Notes: a model not told the origin generated them from the sequence alone. Shown: positions 43,531 through 54,000, counted from the first letter of the stretch. The stretch: DNA of 64,000 bases from Pseudomonas brassicacearum subsp. brassicacearum (GCF_008801605.1 NZ_VZPJ01000002.1:496001-560000); one strand, 5' to 3'. Numbers and translations: made by a program.

Positions 43531-43768
43531 TCAGTCGGCCAACAACCCGCGGTAGCGATGCCGGACCAGGGCATTGAGTGCCAGCCCCAGCAGGCTGAGC
43601 AGGATCAGGCAGAGGGCCAGGGTGAACTGCAAGTCCAGAGGGGTGAGGCTGATCGCGGCGCTGGTTAGCCCGCCGACAATAAAGAAAGACGCCGAGCAAT
43701 GTCAGGGTTAGCAATAGGCCGACGGTGGCAGGTTTGCGGGCGGCCAGGTGGTTTTGCGGATCAGTCAT
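43531..43768 (-). pseudogene. Small membrane protein gene broken by a frameshift
   Basis: Reading from ATG 43768 gives MTDPQNHLAARKPATVGLLL and TLTLLGVF, then falls out of frame near 43679-43690. Moving one base restores FIVGGLTSAAISLTPLDLQ, a second membrane segment (FTLALCLILLSLLGLALNAL) and a natural stop at 43531. The intact product would be a 78-residue two-helix membrane protein. The change is one extra base in a T-rich stretch (GTCTTTCTTTATTG on the coding strand), so a sequencing error is possible. Confidence 0.72.
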
Positions 43769-43900
43769 CGAACAGTTCCAAGACGTACCTGAGGGTCGCT
43801 TTCAATCCTAATGCGTCATGCCGGCCAGGCGCGGGGGAGATGGAGTAGGAAGGCTCTGGTAATTGCGTGGGGAGGCTCCTACAGACTTATTCAGACGCGC

Positions 43901-43927
43901 AAAAAAAATCGCAGCCAAGGCTGCGAT
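43901..43927 (-). terminator. Terminator of rlmI
   Basis: ATCGCAGCC/GGCTGCGAT 9-bp stem with a 2-nt loop; on the minus strand it is followed by a run of eight T. It lies 57 bp past the rlmI stop. Confidence 0.88.
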
Positions 43928-43983
43928 CAGGATGCAATTGGAGTGTGCGGGGCACAGCGCTATGGCCCTGGCCCCGCCTGGCC

Positions 43984-45180
43984 TCAGCTGTTGGGCAACA
44001 ACCGGCAGGTGATGCTCTTGATGTAGCGGGTTTCGGCAATGGCCGGGTGTACCGGATGGTCTGGCCCCTGGCCGCCGCGTTCGAGCAGTTGAATGTTGCG
44101 GTCCAGGTGGCGGGCGCTGGTCAGCAGGATGTTTTGCAGGTCGTCTTCGGGCAGGTGCATCGAGCACGACGCGCTGACCAGGATGCCGTCCTTGCTGAGC
44201 AGGCGCATGGCTTGTTCGTTGAGGCGGCGATAGGCGCCTTCACCGTTTTTCAGGTCTTTCTTGCGCTTGATGAAAGCGGGTGGGTCGGCCACGATCACGT
44301 CGAAACGTTCTTCGCTGGCCTTGAGCTCTTTCAGGGCTTCGAACACGTCGCCTTCGATGCAGGTCAGCTTCTCGGCGAAGCCGTTCAACGCCGCGTTGCG
44401 CTCGACACCGTCGAGGGCAAAGGCCGAGGCATCGACGCAGAACACTTCGCTGGCGCCGAACGCTGCGGCTTGCACACCCCAGCCGCCGATGTAGCTGAAC
44501 AGGTCCAGTACACGCTTGCCCTTGGCGTACGGGGCCAGGCGTGCGCGGTTCATGCGGTGGTCGTAGAACCAGCCGGTTTTCTGGCCTTCCATGACCGGCG
44601 CTTCGAACTTCACACCGTTCTCTTCCAGGGCGACCCATTCCGGCACCAGGCCGAACACGGTCTCGACGTAGCGGTTCAGGCCTTCGGCGTCACGGGCCGC
44701 GGAGTCGTTCTTGAACAGGATGCCGCTGGGCTTGAGCACCTGGGTCAGGGCGGCGATCACGTCGTCCTTGTGGGCTTCCATGGTGGCAGAGGCGATCTGC
44801 ACCACCAGGATGTCGCCGAAACGGTCGACCACCAGGCCTGGCAACAGGTCGGAATCACCGTAGACCAGGCGATAGAACGGTTTGTCGAACAGTCGCTCGC
44901 GCAGGGACAACGCCACGTTGAGGCGATGCACCAGCAGGGACTTGTCCAGCGGCAGCTTCACGTCACGGGACAGCAGCCGGGCGCAGATCAGGTTGTTGGG
45001 GCTCATCGCAACGATGCCCAGCGGCTTGCCGCCGGCAGCTTCGAGGATGGCCTGGTCGCCGGCCTTGAAGCCGTGCAGCGGGGTGGCGGCTACATCGATT
45101 TCGTTACTGTAGACCCACAGGTGGCCGGCGCGCAGGCGACGGTCGGCGTTGGCTTTGAGGCGCAGGCTAGGCAGGGACAT
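43984..45180 (-). CDS. rlmI: 23S rRNA methyltransferase RlmI-type
   Basis: 398-residue SAM-dependent methyltransferase, the size of E. coli RlmI (m5C1962 of 23S rRNA). An N-terminal PUA domain begins LKANADRRLRAGHLWVYSNEI. The methylase core has VLDLFSYIGGWGVQAA (motif I) and VIVADPPAFIKRKKDL; SASCSMHLPEDD follows. The start at 45180 gives MSLPSLRLKANADRRL, the common beginning. A clear terminator follows. Confidence 0.93.
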   Translation of the reverse strand: MSLPSLRLKANADRRLRAGHLWVYSNEIDVAATPLHGFKAGDQAILEAAGGKPLGIVAMSPNNLICARLLSRDVKLPLDKSLLVHRLNVALSLRERLFDKPFYRLVYGDSDLLPGLVVDRFGDILVVQIASATMEAHKDDVIAALTQVLKPSGILFKNDSAARDAEGLNRYVETVFGLVPEWVALEENGVKFEAPVMEGQKTGWFYDHRMNRARLAPYAKGKRVLDLFSYIGGWGVQAAAFGASEVFCVDASAFALDGVERNAALNGFAEKLTCIEGDVFEALKELKASEERFDVIVADPPAFIKRKKDLKNGEGAYRRLNEQAMRLLSKDGILVSASCSMHLPEDDLQNILLTSARHLDRNIQLLERGGQGPDHPVHPAIAETRYIKSITCRLLPNS

Positions 45181-45291
45181 GACGTCGCTCCGGAAAAAAG
45201 AGCGGGAGTATACCGTGTTGCAACCTTGGCGGGGCTTGTGGTGGACATGTGGTGGGGGAGCGTGCTCCCTCACCACGGTATCGGGCAGGCT

Positions 45292-45831
45292 TCAGGCGGA
45301 CAACGCGCTGATCAGCTCGCGGTTGAACGCCGGAATGTCATCGGGCTGACGGCTGCTGATCAACGTGCCGTCCTTGACCACTTCCTTATCGACCCAGTTC
45401 GCGCCAGCGTTGACCAGGTCATCCTTGAGGGTCTTGTAGCTGGTCATGGTCTTGCCCTTGACCAACCCGCTCGACACCAGCAGCCAGCCGCCATGGCAAA
45501 TCACCGCGATGGGCTTGCCCGCCGCCTCGAAGCCCTTGACCAGTTTCTGGGCATCGACGTCGATACGGATGGTGTCGGAGTTCTGCACGCCACCGGGCAG
45601 CACCACGGCGTCGTACTGTTCGACATTGGCGGCCTTGAAGGTCAGGTCGATCCGGAAGTCGTCGGCTGGCTGGTCATGGTTCCAACCTTTGACCTGGCCT
45701 TCGCGGGCCGAAACGATGTCAACCTTGACGCCGGCCTGTTCCAGCGCCTGTTGGGGGCCGGTCAGTTCGGCCTGTTCAAAACCGTCGGTCACGAGGATGG
45801 CGACACGTTTGTTGTTCAGGGAGCCAGGCAT
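45292..45831 (-). CDS. PfpI/DJ-1 family protein (YraA/YhbO type)
   Basis: 179-residue protein of the DJ-1/PfpI superfamily. The nucleophile elbow is AVICHGGWLL, with Cys and the next His; the N-terminal VAILVTDGFEQAEL carries the conserved Glu. Members are described as stress-linked glyoxalases, deglycases or peptidases; which one applies is disputed. GAGGAGA lies upstream of ATG 45831. Confidence 0.92.
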   Translation of the reverse strand: MPGSLNNKRVAILVTDGFEQAELTGPQQALEQAGVKVDIVSAREGQVKGWNHDQPADDFRIDLTFKAANVEQYDAVVLPGGVQNSDTIRIDVDAQKLVKGFEAAGKPIAVICHGGWLLVSSGLVKGKTMTSYKTLKDDLVNAGANWVDKEVVKDGTLISSRQPDDIPAFNRELISALSA

Positions 45832-46010
45832 GAAAAATCTCCTCAAGCTGAGTGGCGGGGTTGCCGACTCAAGCCTTAATGCAGGCTTGGCTGTCGGCCC
45901 TGTAAAGTCCGAAGCCGATGCCTGAAGGAAAGTTCCGCCGATCTACCCGGCGGTGTATCGGATCCATCTTTAAGGGTTAGAATCCCCGCCTGACACCGGA
46001 GTGTGTACTC

Positions 46011-46880
46011 ATGTCCAAAGAACTTTCCGCCGAACAGATCCAGCAGTCCTTGCAAGGCATCAGCGTGCCGCCCCAACCGCAGATCATGGTGGATCTGCAG
46101 ATGGAACAGTACATGCCCGACCCGGACCTGGAGACCATCGCCAAGCTGATTTCCCACGACCCGGGCCTTTCCGGGGCCTTGCTCAAGATCGTCAACTCGC
46201 CGTACTACGGCCTGCGCAACAAGATCACTTCGATCCAGCGTGCGGTGAACCTGTTGGGCAGCCGTTCGATCATCAACCTGATCAATGCGCAGTCGATCAA
46301 GGGCGAACTGCACGACGACGCCATCGTTACCCTGAACCGCTTCTGGGATACCGCCCAGGATGTGGCGATGACTTGCCTGACCCTGGCCAAGCGCGTCGGC
46401 CTGGAGAACGGTGACGAAGCCTATGCGCTGGGGCTGTTCCACGATTGCGGCGTGCCGTTGATGCTCAAGCAGTTCCCCAACTACATGGGCGTGCTGGAAG
46501 AGGCCTACGCCAATGCCAGCGCCGAGTGCCGGGTGGTGGACACCGAGAATCGTGAGTTCAACACCAACCATGCCGTGGTCGGTTACTACACCTCCAAATC
46601 CTGGCGCCTGCCGGATCACGTCAGCCAGGCCATCGCCAACCACCACAATGCCCTGGCGATCTTCAGCGACGAGTCTTCACGCAACAACAGCCAGTTGAAG
46701 AACCTGCTGGCGATCCTGAAGATGTCCGAGAACATCTGTGCGTCCCACCGGGTGCTCGGCAATCAGGCCGAAGATCACGAGTGGGATAGTGTCGGGAGCC
46801 TTGTGCTCGATTACATCGGGTTGTCGGAATACGACTTCCAGACCCAGAAACAGGAAATTCGCGACCTCGCCACTCGTTGA
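46011..46880 (+). CDS. HDOD domain signalling protein
   Basis: 289-residue stand-alone HDOD protein. The domain spans most of the sequence: ISHDPGLSGALLKIVNSPYYGL, SIQRAVNLLGSRSIINL, and the HD-like YALGLFHDCGVPLML. HDOD proteins act in regulation, often alongside second messengers, and usually lack phosphodiesterase activity. There is no receiver or output domain here. The mutM gene follows after 30 bp, possibly on the same transcript. Confidence 0.93.
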   Translation: MSKELSAEQIQQSLQGISVPPQPQIMVDLQMEQYMPDPDLETIAKLISHDPGLSGALLKIVNSPYYGLRNKITSIQRAVNLLGSRSIINLINAQSIKGELHDDAIVTLNRFWDTAQDVAMTCLTLAKRVGLENGDEAYALGLFHDCGVPLMLKQFPNYMGVLEEAYANASAECRVVDTENREFNTNHAVVGYYTSKSWRLPDHVSQAIANHHNALAIFSDESSRNNSQLKNLLAILKMSENICASHRVLGNQAEDHEWDSVGSLVLDYIGLSEYDFQTQKQEIRDLATR

Positions 46881-46910
46881 GTGCGGGGCTTCGCCTGACT
46901 CGAGAACCTC

Positions 46911-47723
46911 ATGCCAGAACTGCCGGAAGTCGAAACCACCCGTCGCGGAATCGCGCCCCATCTTGAAGGCCAGCGGGTCAGCCGCGTGGTGGTCCGCGAC
47001 CGCCGCCTGCGCTGGCCGATCCCGGAAGATCTCGACGTGCGGCTTTCGGGCCAGCGCATCGTGCAGGTGGAGCGGCGGGCCAAGTACCTGTTGATCAATG
47101 CCGAGGTCGGCACGTTGATCAGCCACCTGGGCATGTCCGGCAATCTGCGCTTGGTGGAGGTCGGCATGCCGGCCGCCAAGCACGAGCACGTGGACATCGA
47201 GCTGGAATCCGGCCTGGCCTTGCGCTACACCGACCCTCGGCGCTTTGGCGCGATGCTCTGGAGCCTTGACCCGTTCAATCACGAGCTGTTGATTCGCCTG
47301 GGTCCCGAGCCGTTGACCGACCTGTTCGATGGCGAACGGTTGTTCCAGCTTTCGCGAGGGCGTTCCATGGCGGTCAAGCCGTTCATCATGGACAACGCGG
47401 TGGTGGTGGGGGTGGGCAATATCTACGCGACCGAGGCCCTGTTCGCCGCCGGGATCGACCCACGCCGGGCCGCCGGAGGCATTTCCCGGGCGCGTTACCT
47501 GAAGCTGGCGATCGAGATCAAGCGCATCCTCGCCCATGCCATCGAGCGCGGTGGCACCACGCTGCGGGACTTTATCGGCGGGGACGGCCAACCTGGCTAT
47601 TTCCAGCAGGAACTGTTCGTCTACGGACGGGGCGGGGAGCTGTGCAAAGTCTGTGGCACGGGGCTGCGGGAAATCCGCCTGGGCCAGCGTGCGAGCGTCT
47701 GGTGTCCACGCTGTCAGAGCTGA
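46911..47723 (+). CDS. mutM: Formamidopyrimidine-DNA glycosylase
   Basis: 270-residue base-excision repair enzyme removing 8-oxoguanine. The catalytic N-terminus [13 protein letters not shown] is exact, with Pro after the start Met as nucleophile. The C-terminal zinc finger is [24 protein letters not shown]. Family length is normal. Confidence 0.98.
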   Translation: MPELPEVETTRRGIAPHLEGQRVSRVVVRDRRLRWPIPEDLDVRLSGQRIVQVERRAKYLLINAEVGTLISHLGMSGNLRLVEVGMPAAKHEHVDIELESGLALRYTDPRRFGAMLWSLDPFNHELLIRLGPEPLTDLFDGERLFQLSRGRSMAVKPFIMDNAVVVGVGNIYATEALFAAGIDPRRAAGGISRARYLKLAIEIKRILAHAIERGGTTLRDFIGGDGQPGYFQQELFVYGRGGELCKVCGTGLREIRLGQRASVWCPRCQS

Positions 47724-47745
47724 TTTGTCCTACGGTCTATAGTCA

Positions 47746-47905
47746 AGTGGCCTGTGTGGCTAGTTCGTTAGCTCAAATTCGGATGCCAGAAGTCCATAGC
47801 CAAGGCGCTGTGACGAGTCATAGCCCGCTATGGCGAGGAACAGCAACGCAGGATATGGACTTCTGGCGCCGAAGTTGACTAACAGAACTAGCCACACAGG
47901 CCACT
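47746..47905. mobile_element. MITE-like 160-bp palindromic element
   Basis: Terminal inverted repeats of 26/27 bp (47746-47771 and 47879-47905) match with one extra base. Inner arms (about 47772-47800 with 47852-47878) continue the pairing, so almost the whole element folds into one hairpin. It has no ORF of note. Non-autonomous insertion elements have this form; no transposase for it is present in the window. Confidence 0.6.
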
Positions 47906-47935
47906 TTCGTACTGATTTAGCCGAAGGATCGCCCG

Positions 47936-48256
47936 ATGAAGCTGTTTCGACCTGTTGTTCTCGCGCTGCTGCTGAGTGTCGGTTTGCCTGCCTTGGCAAG
48001 CGACGGCAGCGGCGACCCGCGCTACACCATCCAGAACCCGCCGGCCTTCGCCATGATCGGCGACCTGCTGATCGCCCGTCCGTTGCTGCTGGCCGCCACA
48101 GTGATTGGCGCCGGAGCATTCGTGGTGTCGTTGCCCTTTACCGCGCTGGGCGGCGGGGTCGGCGATGCGGGCAAGGCGCTGGTGGTGGACCCGGCGAAGG
48201 CCACGTTTATGCGGTGCCTGGGGTGTATTGGAGAGGGGTTTGAGCGGCAGGAGTAG
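47936..48256 (+). CDS. Small exported or membrane protein, unknown function
   Basis: 106 residues: signal peptide ([21 protein letters not shown]), then a polar part and a membrane segment ([19 protein letters not shown]), then a Gly-rich loop and two Cys ([12 protein letters not shown]). Similar short proteins occur widely in Pseudomonas beside mutM, with no known role. GGATCG lies before the ATG. Confidence 0.72.
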   Translation: MKLFRPVVLALLLSVGLPALASDGSGDPRYTIQNPPAFAMIGDLLIARPLLLAATVIGAGAFVVSLPFTALGGGVGDAGKALVVDPAKATFMRCLGCIGEGFERQE

Positions 48257-48293
48257 TCGTCAGGTATGTGCATTTATGGTGTAGCTGCTGGCC

Positions 48294-48389
48294 CTATCGC
48301 GAGCAGGCTCGCTCCCACAGGGATCTACTGAGTTCACATGGTCTGTGTCCTAAGCAAATCCCTTGTGGGAGCGAGCCTGCTCGCGATAA
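48294..48389. repeat. Inverted pair of REP elements
   Basis: ATCGCGAGCAGGCTCGCTCCCAC and its inverted partner about 45 bp apart, between convergent genes. Confidence 0.84.
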
Positions 48390-48420
48390 GGCCGGTACAG
48401 ACGCTAAAGAACTACCTGGC

Positions 48421-49404
<984 letters not shown>

Positions 49405-51000
49405 TCATGGATTTTTCAGGCGTTCGGCCAGGGCCGTCGCCAATTGCGCGGTCAGCCCGTACACCGATAATTGCGGGTTGGCGCCGATACTGGTGGGGAA
49501 CAGCGAGCCGTCATGGATCGACAGATTGCCCAGTTGGTGATGGCGGCCAAGGCTGTCGGTGACGGCGGTTTTCGGATCTTCACCCATGGCGCAACCGCCC
49601 ATCACGTGGGCGCTGCCCAGGCGTGTGCGGTACAAGGCCAGGTCGAGTCCGTCGATCAGTGTGCGGGCTTCGGCCAGGGTCTTTACGTAGCGGGCATCGT
49701 TGTGCAAAGGCATGACCGCCTTGGCGCCGCCGGCAAACTGGATCTCGGCCATGCTGTGGAAGGCCCGGCGCAAGCCATCCCAGGCATACGGCGTAACGGG
49801 ATAATCGAGCACGGGCGTGCCGTCGTTGCGCAATTGGACGCTGCCGCCGGGGCTGTCCGGATGAAAACCGTCGCGCAACAGCGCCAGCATGGCGTGGGTA
49901 TGGGGCAGCCGGGACATGTGCAAGGCATTCTCGGGGCCGAACCCGCCCAATAGCGTGGTGGCCAGGGCCGGGTGCAAGGGCGGGACTTCAAGCTTGTAGG
50001 ACATTTTGCCGGTGGTGCCGTCCTGCCATTGGAAATGATCCGAATAAATCGATTGCGGCGCGCCGTAGAACGGGTTGATGACCTCGTCGAATTGCCCGGC
50101 GGACATGTTCACCAAGTGCAGGAAGGTGCGCTTGCCCACGCGTTCGTGCGGGTCTGGCGCATCGGAGCGCAGCAGCAACGCGGGTGTATTGATGCCGCCG
50201 CCCGCCAGCACGTAATGCCGCGCCTTGACGGTTATGCGCTGGCCGGTCGGTGCCACGCAACGTTCGTCCATGGCTTGGCACTCGAGGCCTATGACGGCAT
50301 CGTTTTTGATTGTCAGACGCTCGGCCCGCGCCAGGTAAAGCAGCGCGCCGCCCTTGTCCAGGGTGGCCGGGATGGTGGTGACCAGCATCGACTGCTTGGC
50401 GTTGGTCGGGCAGCCCATGCCGCAATAGCCCAGGTTCCAGCAGCCGCGTACGTTGCGCGGGATGACGTGCCAGGCGTAGCCCAATTGTTCACAACCTTTG
50501 CGGATCACGTCGTTGTTGGCATTGGGCGGAATCAGCCACGGCGCCACGCCCAGGCGTTTTTCCATCTGCGCAAACCAGGGCAGCATTTCAGCGCGGCCGT
50601 GGCCTTTTACGTTGTGCTCGGCGGCCCAGTGGTCGAGGGTCTGGTCGGGCGTGCGGAAGCTGGAGGTCCAATTGATCAGCGTCGTGCCACCGACGGCCCG
50701 GCCCTGGAGAATGGTGATGGCGCCGTCCTTGCTCATGCGCCCGAGGCCTTCCTGATACAGGCTGCTGTAGGCCTGGTCTTCGAGCAGCGTGAAGTCATGA
50801 CTGGTCTTGAGCGGACCTTCCTCGATCAGCAACACGCGGTAGCCTGCGGCGCTGAGAATTTCTGCAGTGGTGCCGCCGCCAGCACCGCTGCCGACGATGG
50901 CCACGTCCGCTTCCAGGGTCAGGTCCTGGGTCAGCTGCGCGCCGTTGTAGGTGGTCCAGCCACGGGCCAGGCCTTCGCGGAAGGGATCGGGTACGGGCAT
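49405..51000 (-). CDS. GMC family oxidoreductase
   Basis: 531-residue FAD-dependent alcohol/sugar dehydrogenase type. The FAD site is ADVAIVGSGAGGGTTAEIL; further family traits are GRAVGGTTLINW and the C-terminal SAHVMGGCAMG. It is in line with the Tat-exported small-subunit-like gene and an aldehyde dehydrogenase gene, so it may oxidise an alcohol whose aldehyde passes to the latter. The exact substrate is unknown. Confidence 0.92.
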   Translation of the reverse strand: MPVPDPFREGLARGWTTYNGAQLTQDLTLEADVAIVGSGAGGGTTAEILSAAGYRVLLIEEGPLKTSHDFTLLEDQAYSSLYQEGLGRMSKDGAITILQGRAVGGTTLINWTSSFRTPDQTLDHWAAEHNVKGHGRAEMLPWFAQMEKRLGVAPWLIPPNANNDVIRKGCEQLGYAWHVIPRNVRGCWNLGYCGMGCPTNAKQSMLVTTIPATLDKGGALLYLARAERLTIKNDAVIGLECQAMDERCVAPTGQRITVKARHYVLAGGGINTPALLLRSDAPDPHERVGKRTFLHLVNMSAGQFDEVINPFYGAPQSIYSDHFQWQDGTTGKMSYKLEVPPLHPALATTLLGGFGPENALHMSRLPHTHAMLALLRDGFHPDSPGGSVQLRNDGTPVLDYPVTPYAWDGLRRAFHSMAEIQFAGGAKAVMPLHNDARYVKTLAEARTLIDGLDLALYRTRLGSAHVMGGCAMGEDPKTAVTDSLGRHHQLGNLSIHDGSLFPTSIGANPQLSVYGLTAQLATALAERLKNP

Positions 51001-51039
51001 GTTCAGGGCTCTCTTATTGTTATGAGTTTGCGGTACCCC

Positions 51040-51129
51040 TGTGGGAGCGAGCTTGCTCGCGATGGCATCGGATCATCAGCAACTGTATTGACTGACACAC
51101 CGCAATCGCGAGCAAGCTCGCTCCCACAG
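51040..51129. repeat. REPIN
   Basis: Inverted REP pair (GAGCTTGCTCGCGAT family), placed within the ALDH-Tat-GMC gene set. Confidence 0.85.
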
Positions 51130-51143
51130 GATCTCACTGGCGT

Positions 51144-51689
51144 TCAAATCTTGGGCGGTCCTGGATAGCCGCAATGCGCCCAGGCTTCGGATTGGGTGTA
51201 CCAGGCCATCATCACCAGTTGCAGCAATGAGCTATGGCCCTGTCGCAGCAGGTCCAGCGAGCTGTTTTCCCACCGCGCAAGGAACTGGCGGATGTCATCG
51301 GCGCTGGCGTTTTCCCACGAGCCCCAGACACCGGTCAGCGGCCCGCGGGTAATGCCCAGCGTGAGCACGTCGAACAGCTGGCGTGTGAGCTTGAGCATGG
51401 CGGGGGACAGGTGGGCCAGGCTGCTGTCCAGGCTTCGCAGGGTCGCGTCAGTGGCGGCAGTAATCTGTCCGACGGCCACTGCGCCATCCAGCATCACGGG
51501 GATGACGCTGCGTAAAAATGGCAGGTCGCTGTCGCGCAGGGCCGCCAGGCCATTGGCCGGTTGGCTTGGCGAGCAACCGCTCAGGCTGGCGCCCACACCG
51601 ACGGTGGCCAGGAAGGCGCTGGCGCCGAGGCTGAACTTCAGCAGGCCGCGCCGTGACAGCGCGGGTGTATCGGTGAGGCTTGGGTTCAT
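51144..51689 (-). CDS. Tat-signal protein, dehydrogenase small-subunit-like
   Basis: 181 residues with a twin-arginine leader (SRRGLLKFSLGASAFLATVGVG, first 20 residues SRRGLLKFSLGASAFLATVG). The body resembles the small gamma-type subunit (gluconate 2-dehydrogenase subunit 3 type) that pairs with GMC oxidoreductases and is exported with them by the Tat route. The adjacent GMC gene supports this. No cofactor motif is visible. Confidence 0.8.
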   Translation of the reverse strand: MNPSLTDTPALSRRGLLKFSLGASAFLATVGVGASLSGCSPSQPANGLAALRDSDLPFLRSVIPVMLDGAVAVGQITAATDATLRSLDSSLAHLSPAMLKLTRQLFDVLTLGITRGPLTGVWGSWENASADDIRQFLARWENSSLDLLRQGHSSLLQLVMMAWYTQSEAWAHCGYPGPPKI

Positions 51690-51716
51690 TATTTTGATTA
51701 CCCGGGAAGAGACGCG

Positions 51717-53147
51717 TCAGCGGACAAACAGTTTCTGGATCAGTTTCTGCAAAGGCTTGCCGTAGGGCGGATAAATCAGCTTCGCGGCGTTGAATCGCTG
51801 TTTGGTCAGCACGCACTTGGCCTTGCTGAAGGTCAGGAAGCCCTCATGCCCGTGGTAATGCCCCATTCCCGAGGGACCAATGCCGCCAAACGGCAAGTCG
51901 TCCTGGGCGACATGCAGCAGCGTGTCGTTCAAGCAGACGCCTCCGGAATGGGTTTCGTGGAGCACGCGATTCTGTTCGGCCTTGTTGTAGCCGAAGTAGT
52001 AGAGCGCCAGCGGGCGGGGTCGCTGATTGATGTAGGCAAACGCCTGGTCCAGATGCTCGTAGGGCACGATGGGCAGCAACGGGCCGAAGATCTCGTCCTG
52101 CATGACGGTCATTTCATCGCTGACGTTGAGCAGCAGGCTGTGGGCCATGCGGCGGTCCTGGCCCTGGTCGAACAGTTCGATCAGCAGCGCGCCCTTGCTG
52201 GTGGCGTCGCTGATGTAGCCGTTGAGTCGCGCCAGCTGTCGTTCGTTGATGATTGCGGTGTAGTCCGGGTTGTTCGCCAGGGTCGGATAAAACCCGCGAA
52301 CCGCCTCGCGATACGCCTCAACGAACTCGCCGACGCGATTCTGTGGCACCAGCACGTAGTCCGGGGCGACACAGGTTTGCCCTGCATTCAGGGTCTTGCC
52401 GAAAGCGATGCGTTCGGCGGCGTCCTTGAGCGGCACATCGGTCGACACGATGGCCGGCGACTTTCCACCCAGCTCGAGGGTGACCGGGGTCAGGTTTTCG
52501 GCAGCGGCGCGCATGACATGCTTGCCGATGCTGGTGGCGCCGGTGAACAGCAGGTGATCGAAGGGCAGCTTGGAAAACGCCATGCCGACCTCAGCCTCGC
52601 CAAGCACCACGCAGACCAGGTCCTGGGGAAAGACCCGGGCCAGCAGTTGCTTGAGCAGCAAGCCGGTCGCCGGTGTCGATTCGCTGAGCTTGAGCATCAC
52701 CCGGTTGCCCGCCGCCAGCGCTCCCGTCAGCGGCCCGATGGCCAGGAACAGCGGGTAGTTCCACGGAACGATGACCCCGACCACGCCCAGCGGCTGGTAC
52801 ACCACTTTGGCCGATGCCGGCTGGAAGGCCATGCCCACCTTGCGCCGGGAGGGTTTCATCCAACCCTGGAGATGTCGGCTGGCGTAATGGATCCCGTGCA
52901 GGCTCGGCATCAACTCGGCCAGCAGTGTTTCGTCGGCGCTGCGGTGGCTGAAATCCTGGCTGATGGCGTCGATCAAGGCTTGTCGTTCGTTGCTCAATAC
53001 CTCGCGCAGTGCCTTGAGCCATTGTCGGCGCTGTTCGGCCGGGGGCATTGGATGGGCGGCGTAGGCCTGGCGCTGGGCATCGAAGAGCGACCGCAGCTCG
53101 TCCAGTTGTTGTTGAGACTCGTGCAGGTAGGCAACGTCGGCAGGCAT
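51717..53147 (-). CDS. Aldehyde dehydrogenase, coniferyl aldehyde type
   Basis: 476-residue NAD(P)-dependent aldehyde dehydrogenase. The catalytic Glu is in VTLELGGKSPAIV and the catalytic Cys in NAGQTCVAPDYVLVP. Length and the C-terminal LLIQKLFVR-type hydrophobic end resemble the class 3/coniferyl aldehyde dehydrogenases. It is the first gene of the leftward set, divergent from a TetR gene that probably controls it. Confidence 0.93.
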   Translation of the reverse strand: MPADVAYLHESQQQLDELRSLFDAQRQAYAAHPMPPAEQRRQWLKALREVLSNERQALIDAISQDFSHRSADETLLAELMPSLHGIHYASRHLQGWMKPSRRKVGMAFQPASAKVVYQPLGVVGVIVPWNYPLFLAIGPLTGALAAGNRVMLKLSESTPATGLLLKQLLARVFPQDLVCVVLGEAEVGMAFSKLPFDHLLFTGATSIGKHVMRAAAENLTPVTLELGGKSPAIVSTDVPLKDAAERIAFGKTLNAGQTCVAPDYVLVPQNRVGEFVEAYREAVRGFYPTLANNPDYTAIINERQLARLNGYISDATSKGALLIELFDQGQDRRMAHSLLLNVSDEMTVMQDEIFGPLLPIVPYEHLDQAFAYINQRPRPLALYYFGYNKAEQNRVLHETHSGGVCLNDTLLHVAQDDLPFGGIGPSGMGHYHGHEGFLTFSKAKCVLTKQRFNAAKLIYPPYGKPLQKLIQKLFVR

Positions 53148-53179
53148 CGTCGGGCACCGGATATTATTAGAGTGGATGT

Positions 53180-53203
53180 TTTCTAGAGCTTATACTCTAG
53201 AAA
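53180..53203. promoter_or_regulatory. Probable operator of the adjacent TetR regulator
   Basis: Perfect 9-bp arms TTTCTAGAG and CTCTAGAAA with a 6-bp centre CTTATA, between the divergent aldehyde dehydrogenase and TetR genes, 33 bp from the dehydrogenase start. Confidence 0.6.
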
Positions 53204-53295
53204 GTCAATGGCATCCGTAACGGCGATGGGTTTTTCCTGTGACCGATAGGTCGTAAGATGCCGATCAATGCCTTCGTCGAATTAAAGCCCAAACC

Positions 53296-53967
53296 ATGGC
53301 CCCACGAATGAAAACCAGCGAGCGCATCGTGCAAAACAGCCTCGAGCTGTTCAACCAGCAAGGCGAGCGCAGCGTCAGCACCAACCACATTGCCGCCCAC
53401 ATGGACATGTCCCCAGGCAACCTCTATTACCACTTCCCCAACAAGCAGGCGATCATCGCCGTGTTGTTCAGTGAATACGAGAACCTGGTGGACAGCTTCT
53501 TGCGCCCGCCCCAGGGCCGTGCGGCCACGGTGGAGGACAAGCGCTTCTATTTGCAGGAGCTGCTGGCAGCCATGTGGCGCTACCGTTTCCTGCACCGGGA
53601 CCTGGAACATCTGCTCGACAGCGATCCGGACCTTGCGGCGCGCTATCGACGGTTTTCCCAGCGCAGCCTGATCCACGGTACCGCGATTTATGAAGGCTTC
53701 GTTGCCGCCGGCATCCTGAAGATGGACCGGGTGCAGATCGAGTCCCTGACCCTCAATGCCTGGATCATCCTCACGTCCTGGGTGCGGTTCCTGTGCACCA
53801 CGCGGGAAAACTTCAGCCACCTGAGCGAGCAGGCCATCAAGCGTGGCGTGTATCAGGTGCTGGTGTTGGAGGCCGGTTTCGTGACCGATCAGGCCCGCGA
53901 AGAAGTGGATGCACTGTTCAAAGAGTATTACGTCCCCCTGGCCCAGACCCTGGAGGAAGGGCAGTAG
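53296..53967 (+). CDS. TetR/AcrR family regulator
   Basis: 223-residue repressor-type protein. The N-terminal helix-turn-helix covers RIVQNSLELFNQQGERSVST and ISPH-like HMDMSPGNLYYHFPNKQAII; the rest is a helical ligand domain. It is divergent from the aldehyde dehydrogenase gene with a palindrome in between, so local control is likely. ATG 53308 is an alternative start. The sulfurtransferase gene follows 33 bp later. Confidence 0.92.
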   Translation: MAPRMKTSERIVQNSLELFNQQGERSVSTNHIAAHMDMSPGNLYYHFPNKQAIIAVLFSEYENLVDSFLRPPQGRAATVEDKRFYLQELLAAMWRYRFLHRDLEHLLDSDPDLAARYRRFSQRSLIHGTAIYEGFVAAGILKMDRVQIESLTLNAWIILTSWVRFLCTTRENFSHLSEQAIKRGVYQVLVLEAGFVTDQAREEVDALFKEYYVPLAQTLEEGQ

Positions 53968-54000
53968 GACCGATCCCCGACTTAGCCACAGGAGCTCATC

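Noticed and set aside
43867..45879. 670-codon plus-strand ORF opposite rlmI and the PfpI gene
   Set aside because: Runs antisense through two genes with complete motifs and across a terminator.
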